Under the pieces are notes generated by a model that ran no database searches, was not told where the DNA came from, and was given only the letters and a program-made list of their open reading frames with translations. Below are positions 59,543-64,000 of a DNA stretch of 64,000 bases, piece after piece (the stretch's first letter is position 1; each line of letters starts with the position of its first letter). The DNA is taken from positions 2,604,001-2,668,000 of the forward strand of contig CP179212.1 of assembly GCA_051201675.1 (NCBI GenBank). The letters are read 5' to 3'. This DNA comes from HTCC2207 sp002685195. Lineage in GTDB: Bacteria; Pseudomonadota; Gammaproteobacteria; Pseudomonadales; Porticoccaceae. Made by a program: the position numbers and the translations under genes.

Positions 59543-60817
59543 TCAATTGACAATAATTTTCCCGCCCTGGCGTGCGTGGAGCCTGCAGTAGTAATATAGC
59601 GTCTCCACTGTGGATGAGGTAACCGTTATGGTGATCTGTCCTGAAACAGATGTATCAACACCTTGGTTATATTCTGCACCTCCATTGTGGATCCCATCAC
59701 TGACAACAGAAAATCTAAGTGGGTGACTACTCGGGTATTTAAACGTGTAGGTGGTGCCTATCTTAAGAGTCAGTTCTGGTTTTGAAACACCGTTAATAAT
59801 ATAAGCCCACCCACCATTGTAAGTTGCCGAAACATTAATTGTCTCAATTCTATCCTCTACTACAGTCACTGCACGCGTGGTCGTGTCAGTGTTTCCCGCG
59901 GAGTCTGTCGCGGTATAAGTTAGAGAATATGTCCCCGCAGCAGTTGTGTCGACAGAACCTGTGGTAACCACTTCCACTACCCCATCAACGGTATCTGTAG
60001 CCGTCGCGCCAGCGTCCTCATAAGAGGCATCTAATTCAAGCTCAACTGCTGGCTCACCTAAGAGGGTGATTGTAGGAGCAGTTGTATCAGCTACCGTCAC
60101 TGAGCGCGTCAAAATACGAGAAATGTTACCCTCGCTATCGGTAGCCGAGTAACTAATAATGTAAGTTCCCGCCTCACTTGCATCAACCGTCCCACTCTTA
60201 ACCACCTCAACCGAACCGTCAGTGACGTCAGTCGCAGTTGCACCGGCATCGTTATAAACCGTAGCCTGCTCATGACTTACGAGCGCACTTCCATTTAGTT
60301 TGATATAAGGTGCTTGGGGCATTAGCCCACTCATATACGACTCTAAAGCAGCACTCTGCGTTTTGGTCGCACCATCGCCAATAACACCATTAATTAGATT
60401 AGTCCCAGTGAGACCAAAAAGATAACGTAATAATAAGAGTCCATCGGTCAATGCATCAACGCTACCGTTACCATCAATATCACCTGAACTAGCATAAACT
60501 GCTGCCAATTCAGCTTCTATTTCCGCAGAAGACGTAATAACGCTATCACTTGAAATCAAACCATTGAGGAGAGAATCACCGTTAAGGCCAAAAGCATAAC
60601 GAAGGAACATTAGTCCATCAGTAAGTGCATCAGCCTGGCCATTGTCATCGATATCCCAGTTAATCGAGGAGGAGGAAGTGCTAGCCTCCATCAAGAGGTA
60701 AGACGAGGCCTTCGTACTTTCTTGCTCTGATGAATCAGCCCAACTGGCCAAGCTGAAAAGGCTAAGGGCTAGACATAGGCAAGCCATCTCGAATTTTAAA
60801 AAGTTTTTAAGCGTCAT
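59543..60817 (-). CDS. Secreted dockerin-like / Ig-like / cupredoxin-like multidomain protein
   Basis: A 424-residue exported protein (signal peptide to about SWA, residue 27). Domains in order: two dockerin-type calcium repeats, each D-x-D-x-N-G with DALTDGL and LRY-x-FGL (residues 55-78 and 113-136); two bacterial Ig-like repeats (about 172-246 and 250-325; each with AGATATD and AGTY segments); and a C-terminal cupredoxin-like domain (about 330-424) with His365, Cys411, His414 and, in place of the usual Met, Gln417 (YYYCRLHARQGG). It may be a cell-surface copper or redox protein; no partner is known. It lies 60 bases after an outer-membrane protein gene on the same strand. Confidence 0.82.
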   Translation of the reverse strand: MTLKNFLKFEMACLCLALSLFSLASWADSSEQESTKASSYLLMEASTSSSSINWDIDDNGQADALTDGLMFLRYAFGLNGDSLLNGLISSDSVITSSAEIEAELAAVYASSGDIDGNGSVDALTDGLLLLRYLFGLTGTNLINGVIGDGATKTQSAALESYMSGLMPQAPYIKLNGSALVSHEQATVYNDAGATATDVTDGSVEVVKSGTVDASEAGTYIISYSATDSEGNISRILTRSVTVADTTAPTITLLGEPAVELELDASYEDAGATATDTVDGVVEVVTTGSVDTTAAGTYSLTYTATDSAGNTDTTTRAVTVVEDRIETINVSATYNGGWAYIINGVSKPELTLKIGTTYTFKYPSSHPLRFSVVSDGIHNGGAEYNQGVDTSVSGQITITVTSSTVETLYYYCRLHARQGGKIIVN

Positions 60818-60877
60818 ACTATTCCACTCATTTTTATTCTAATGCACGTATCACTGTCAAGACGAACAAGCGAAAGG

Positions 60878-61756
60878 CTAATAGCGCGTTGTTAACCCAA
60901 CCCTGACATTCCAAAAGTTATCATTATCAGAATTGTCGTTTGGTCTCTGGGCATCAAGAGGCGTGTACGAGCTTGATGCATTAAAACTCCAATTTTCACT
61001 GATATCGTAATTGAAGCCAAAACTAAACGTTTGTATTGAGCCACTTGAATAAATAGTTGCTCTTTCCCTAACCACTTCAAGTGGAGCATCAATTTTCACA
61101 GAATTATCTATGTTACTTGAGGCTAAAGATATCCATGGCAAAATTGCTGATGAGTTGTTGAAAGAGACGAAAACTTCGACTCCCTCGTGATCCATCTGTA
61201 ATTTATCTCTTGATAGGCCTACGCATCCGGCAGTATTTTCAAGAGTATAGGGTGCAAATTTAATTGTGTCCGCACTGCAGGTTACACTTGCCGTAACGCC
61301 ACCCCTAAGCAAAAATAAGCGCAAACCTATACTAATTTTTTCATTATTCATCAAAGGTTTTGACAGTGCGGCGCCCCATAAATGGCCTGGTTTACTATCA
61401 TTAATTTGAAGAGGTGGTGTCCAGGAGATTTCAGCATCTACATTCCATGGAAGCCCAATATTGGCTCTTAATCTTCCAAATACTGGAGATTTATTCAAAT
61501 CCTCATCCTTGAAGCCTCCAAACCCGATTCTTTGCTGCTCTTTTGTTAGGCGGGGGATAGAGCTTAACTCTGCAGAAATCGATATATCTCTTGAATTTAC
61601 AGAATGTGGAGGTGACTGCCCCAGGTTTTGTGCAGAGGCTGTCATAAATGCCATAGCCCATCCTTCAGGGCTATCAAGATCGACGGTCTGATCGCCATAT
61701 GTAAGGCAAGGAAAAAGCGTAAAAAGAGCGAGTCCTGTTAGTTTTAGTTTCATCAT
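60878..61756 (-). CDS. Probable outer-membrane beta-barrel protein
   Basis: A 292-residue protein with a signal peptide (MMKLKLTGLALFTLFPCLTYG), alternating beta-strand patterns and a C-terminal aromatic residue (NVRVGLTTRY), the usual signal for outer-membrane insertion. Two Cys (ASVTCS, AGCVGL) could pair in a loop. I do not recognise the family. ATG 61756 is chosen because GAGGG lies seven bases upstream; an in-frame start 33 bases earlier is less likely. It is between yceI and the dockerin/cupredoxin gene, all on the minus strand. Confidence 0.75.
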   Translation of the reverse strand: MMKLKLTGLALFTLFPCLTYGDQTVDLDSPEGWAMAFMTASAQNLGQSPPHSVNSRDISISAELSSIPRLTKEQQRIGFGGFKDEDLNKSPVFGRLRANIGLPWNVDAEISWTPPLQINDSKPGHLWGAALSKPLMNNEKISIGLRLFLLRGGVTASVTCSADTIKFAPYTLENTAGCVGLSRDKLQMDHEGVEVFVSFNNSSAILPWISLASSNIDNSVKIDAPLEVVRERATIYSSGSIQTFSFGFNYDISENWSFNASSSYTPLDAQRPNDNSDNDNFWNVRVGLTTRY

Positions 61757-61817
61757 CGTTTTGCCCTCTATTACCTCTTTTCTAAGCAAAAAATCATATT
61801 TAATGAGGCAAATGAAG

Positions 61818-62405
61818 CTAATTTTTAATTGCTTCTACGCTTATTCTGAGCGCGACATCCATGTTAAACCCCAACATTTTTGCATAGCTTATTCCAAAGT
61901 CGTCTCTCATTATATTTCCGCGAGCATCTGCTCCGCACACTTGCTTCAATTTGAATGGATGAAGCCTGCACTTGAATGCCTTGATCTCCAAGTCTACCTT
62001 TCTTGTAATGCCATGCAGAGTCAGTTCGCCCACTATTTTTGTTGGCGCACCATCCTGAAAATTGATTAATGCTCCCTCGTACATAGCCTGAGGATATTTT
62101 TCAATATCGAACATATCATCACCCTTGGCATGCTTATTCATCTCATCATGCCCAAAGTCTATGGAATTCATTTCCATGACGACATTGACACTTCCGGATT
62201 TATTTCTCTTATCAAGAACGATCTCGCCGGAGGTTGAATTTATTTTTCCGCGCCAAATTGAAAGCCCTCCCATATGATCAGCTTCAAACGCTGGGAAAGT
62301 GTGGCTTGGATCTATGATATAGGTGACGGGTTTCCCAAAAGACAAAGGGGCAAATATAACCATCGATACAAATAACGTCACTACACGTTTGAATCTTGAA
62401 CTCAT
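61818..62405 (-). CDS. YceI-family periplasmic lipid-binding protein
   Basis: A 195-residue lipocalin-like protein with a signal peptide (VVTLFVSMVIFAPLSFG). The YceI pattern is clear: TYIIDPSHTFPAFEADHMGG, GEIVLDKRNKSGSVNVVMEM, FDIEKYPQAMYEG and VGELTLHGITRKVDLEI. YceI proteins bind isoprenoid quinones or other amphipathic lipids and are often near electron-transfer genes. Two Cys (FKCRLHP, QVCGAD) near the C-terminus may form a disulfide. A hairpin that would cover its ribosome-binding site lies just upstream. The outer-membrane protein gene follows after 61 bases. Confidence 0.92.
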   Translation of the reverse strand: MSSRFKRVVTLFVSMVIFAPLSFGKPVTYIIDPSHTFPAFEADHMGGLSIWRGKINSTSGEIVLDKRNKSGSVNVVMEMNSIDFGHDEMNKHAKGDDMFDIEKYPQAMYEGALINFQDGAPTKIVGELTLHGITRKVDLEIKAFKCRLHPFKLKQVCGADARGNIMRDDFGISYAKMLGFNMDVALRISVEAIKN

Positions 62406-62409
62406 GCAT

Positions 62410-62441
62410 ACAACCTTTATTTTATTAGGCCCTAAGGTTGT
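62410..62441 (-). promoter_or_regulatory. Inverted repeat covering the yceI ribosome-binding site
   Basis: ACAACCTT (62410-62417) and AAGGTTGT (62434-62441) are perfect inverted arms 16 bases apart, five bases upstream of the YceI start. On the mRNA the arm next to the gene contains the AAGG ribosome-binding site, so folding would hide it. An inner palindrome, TTAGGCCCTAA (62425-62435), overlaps the second arm, suggesting alternative folds or a protein site. Confidence 0.4.
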
Positions 62442-62750
62442 TACGCTCTTTAGATCAAAACAGTTTTATTGTGTCTACATAAAAAGATTGGGGGAATACA
62501 ATTGGTTAGTAAAGGTGATTAACTAAACTTGATTAAATAGCGACGAAATTTTTTATCCTCTGCCCCTTGGCCATGCAATATATTGGGGGTTGGTTGAATG
62601 ACAACCCATACAAAGCGTCGAAAAGGGATTAGTCTAAGAGCATACTCAATTTAAACTTAATCCAAGATAAGAACTAATTATTATGGGAAGACGTCATATT
62701 CGGAGCTAAAGGATATAAAGATACCTTTCAAATCACACAAAAAGAGTGAT
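62442..62750. other. Intergenic region without a recognised gene
   Basis: These 309 bases between the yceI leader and a 39-residue membrane protein gene show no frame with convincing coding character on either strand; the longest ATG frames are under 20 codons. The yceI promoter should lie in the left part. Base composition is A+T-rich. Confidence 0.6.
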
Positions 62751-62870
62751 TTACTCTTCCTTGTAATCCTCTTCGAGAATTCCTTTCTCTTTTAGGGTCT
62801 TTGTTAGTTTTTCCATACGTACAAATGCCACGAGTCCAAAAACAAAACCCAAAATACCAAACGCTTCCAT
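62751..62870 (-). CDS. Small membrane protein, 39 residues, unknown function
   Basis: A single hydrophobic helix (AFGILGFVFGLVAFV) followed by a charged tail (RMEKLTKTLKEK, then GILEEDYKEE), so N-out/C-in anchoring with a cytoplasmic amphipathic tail is likely. GAGG lies six bases before ATG 62870 (three before the ATG at 62873), which supports translation. The stop region contains a weak six-pair hairpin with a T run that could terminate transcription. No family recognised. Confidence 0.65.
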   Translation of the reverse strand: MEAFGILGFVFGLVAFVRMEKLTKTLKEKGILEEDYKEE

Positions 62871-63003
62871 CATCTACCTCATATAATTTAGTTTTCATTA
62901 GCCTGTTGCATTTAAATCGCTGTTCGAAACTACTCGACAGTTATAGATGAGTTTAAGTTTCGTGTTGAAAGGTTTGTCAATAAATCTAAACTTTTGAGCT
63001 CTT

Positions 63004-63369
63004 TCATATTCCCAACCAAGCAAGCAATGCCGTAGTGCCCATGAGAACAGCACCTGGCATTCTTAACAAGGCTCTGTGCCTTCCTAAGCCAAGAAAAACA
63101 AATAAAAGTGAACCTAAGAGGTTAATACCAATTATCGGATAGACCGCTATAGTAAATTCTGGGTTGTAGGCTACATACATCAAAGTTGAAGCACTTGCAA
63201 AAAGAAAAATGGTGAACACATGCCAAGAAACAATGCTTAACGATTTCGTTAATGTCTCCATGTCGCTATCATTTACATTGCTAATATAAATTTTTCCTCC
63301 GATGACCCCATGAAACACCATTCCTACTAAAGAAATGGCCGCCGCAGCCATCAAAAACCAATAATCCAT
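63004..63369 (-). CDS. Membrane protein, four predicted helices, unknown function
   Basis: A 121-residue protein starting MDYWFLMAAAAISLVGMVFH, with hydrophobic segments at about residues 3-24, 45-65, 72-92 and 100-120. His residues in the first two helices (VFHGVIGG; SWHVFTIFL) could ligate a cofactor, but I do not recognise a family. ATG 63369 is preferred to the in-frame GTG 63384; neither has a strong ribosome-binding site. It follows glmS by 28 bases and might be co-transcribed with it. Confidence 0.72.
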   Translation of the reverse strand: MDYWFLMAAAAISLVGMVFHGVIGGKIYISNVNDSDMETLTKSLSIVSWHVFTIFLFASASTLMYVAYNPEFTIAVYPIIGINLLGSLLFVFLGLGRHRALLRMPGAVLMGTTALLAWLGI

Positions 63370-63397
63370 TTTACTTTTTCTCACTATGAATCATAAA

Positions 63398-63439
63398 CTA
63401 CTCCACCGTGACGGACTTGGCTAAATTCCTCGGTTGGTC
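63398..63439 (-). other. TnsD recognition region of attTn7 (end of glmS)
   Basis: The final glmS codons (DQPRNLAKSVTVE plus stop) form the sequence that TnsD binds when Tn7 inserts just downstream of glmS. The insertion point would fall about 25 bases past the stop, near 63370-63375, at the start of the four-helix membrane protein. No transposon ends are seen, so the site is empty. Confidence 0.6.
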
Positions 63440-64000
63440 GACATCAGTTCCTTTCAGTAAAGCAACATGATAAGACAAAAGCTGAAGCGGCAAGGTATAA
63501 ACGATAGCCTCAAGGCTTTTTGGGATGGGGGGCATATCGATGACAGTAATTCCCGGCTCACTTTTAAAGCTAGCGTTACAGTCTGCAAACACGAATAGCT
63601 CTCCACCGCGTGCTCGAACCTCGTGTAAGTTCGACTTTAACTTATCAAGCAGTTCGTTGTTGGGCGCGACAGTCACCACCGGCATGTCCTCGTCTACCAG
63701 AGCCAGTGGCCCATGCTTTAATTCACCAGAAGGGTAGGCCTCAGCATGAATATAAGAGATTTCTTTTAACTTCAAAGCGCCCTCAAGGGCAATCGGATAC
63801 TGTTCACCACGACCCAAAAACAAAGCATGGTGCTTGTTGGCAAAAGCCTCTGATACTTTTTCAATCACTGGGTCTAAAGCCAATACTCGTTCACACAAAC
63901 CGGGCAGTTCATGCAAATTTTCAATCATTTGCTTTTCTACAGAAGCGTCCAAGCCTGTGTGCCTACCAAGAGAAAGAGTTAATAGCTGTAATGCCACCAA
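63398..64000 (-). CDS. glmS: Glucosamine-6-phosphate synthase, C-terminal part (5' end outside window)
   Basis: The last 200 residues of GlmS, which makes glucosamine 6-phosphate from fructose 6-phosphate and glutamine for peptidoglycan and LPS. The second SIS domain (ALFLGRGEQYPIALEGALKL, KEISYIHAEAYPSGELKHGP) and the invariant C-terminus DQPRNLAKSVTVE are present; the glutaminase domain lies beyond the edge. Identification is secure from the terminal motif and length. Confidence 0.96.
   Translation of the reverse strand: MVALQLLTLSLGRHTGLDASVEKQMIENLHELPGLCERVLALDPVIEKVSEAFANKHHALFLGRGEQYPIALEGALKLKEISYIHAEAYPSGELKHGPLALVDEDMPVVTVAPNNELLDKLKSNLHEVRARGGELFVFADCNASFKSEPGITVIDMPPIPKSLEAIVYTLPLQLLSYHVALLKGTDVDQPRNLAKSVTVE

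Noticed and set aside
1..64000. CRISPR arrays, insertion sequences, prophage, tRNA or rRNA genes
   Set aside because: I found no spaced direct repeats, transposase or phage genes, and no cloverleaf-like sequence in the gaps between genes.

Overview
The window reads as a contiguous stretch of chromosome from a free-living, aerobic, probably marine gammaproteobacterium (moderate GC, compact gene spacing). Several blocks keep the gene order of Pseudomonas and its relatives: sahR-metK beside tkt-epd-pgk-fba; dsbA-cytochrome c4-engB-polA-znuA-zur-znuCB; the coxB-coxA-ctaG-coxC-surf1-cyoE-sco cluster; and trkA-rsmB-fmt-def-lysM-dprA-tsaC-hemF-aroE. A SAR92/Cellvibrionales-like organism fits, but this is inference: there is no rRNA in the window. 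I saw no tRNA or rRNA gene, CRISPR array, insertion sequence or prophage.

Layout. 1-2.8 kb: end of recG, then a DUF47/Pit phosphate-uptake pair. 2.85-5.9 kb (minus): a secreted PqqB-like metallohydrolase coupled to a 55-residue membrane protein, a fatty acid hydroxylase and a PAS-GGDEF diguanylate cyclase. 6.1-11.5 kb (minus): tkt, epd, pgk, fba. 11.7-15.3 kb (plus): sahR, metK, ahcY, the activated methyl cycle, closed by a terminator. 15.4-22.3 kb: rsmE, a secreted trypsin-like protease, fabY (fatty acid initiation), a divergent AraC-type regulator, and serC-serA. 22.5-31 kb: dsbA, cytochrome c4, engB, a GFA-family protein, polA and a Zur-controlled zinc uptake locus with two Zur boxes. 31-38.7 kb (minus): a caa3-type cytochrome oxidase and its assembly factors, without a ctaA gene. 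38.9-50.8 kb: yheV, yrdA, aroE, hemF, tsaC, purE, dprA, a LysM protein, def, fmt, rsmB, trkA, trkH.

50.8-64 kb is more accessory: an orphan TRAP substrate-binding lipoprotein, uvrD, hexR with its own operator, a PQQ-type sugar dehydrogenase with a coupled membrane protein, a haloalkane dehalogenase behind a promoter overlapped by a perfect 10-7-10 inverted repeat, a small membrane protein whose reading frame crosses a variable-looking A/G tract, an aldo/keto reductase, a secreted dockerin/Ig/cupredoxin fusion, an outer-membrane protein, a YceI protein, small membrane proteins, and the 3' end of glmS with its Tn7 target site.

The best candidates for undescribed biology are the 59.5-63.4 kb surface/periplasmic cluster (with a cupredoxin that carries Gln at the usual axial Met position), the frame-disrupted small membrane protein at 58.0-58.2 kb, the operator-controlled dehalogenase, and the secreted PqqB-like hydrolase with its coupled membrane partner. 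The other regions are conserved housekeeping genes.
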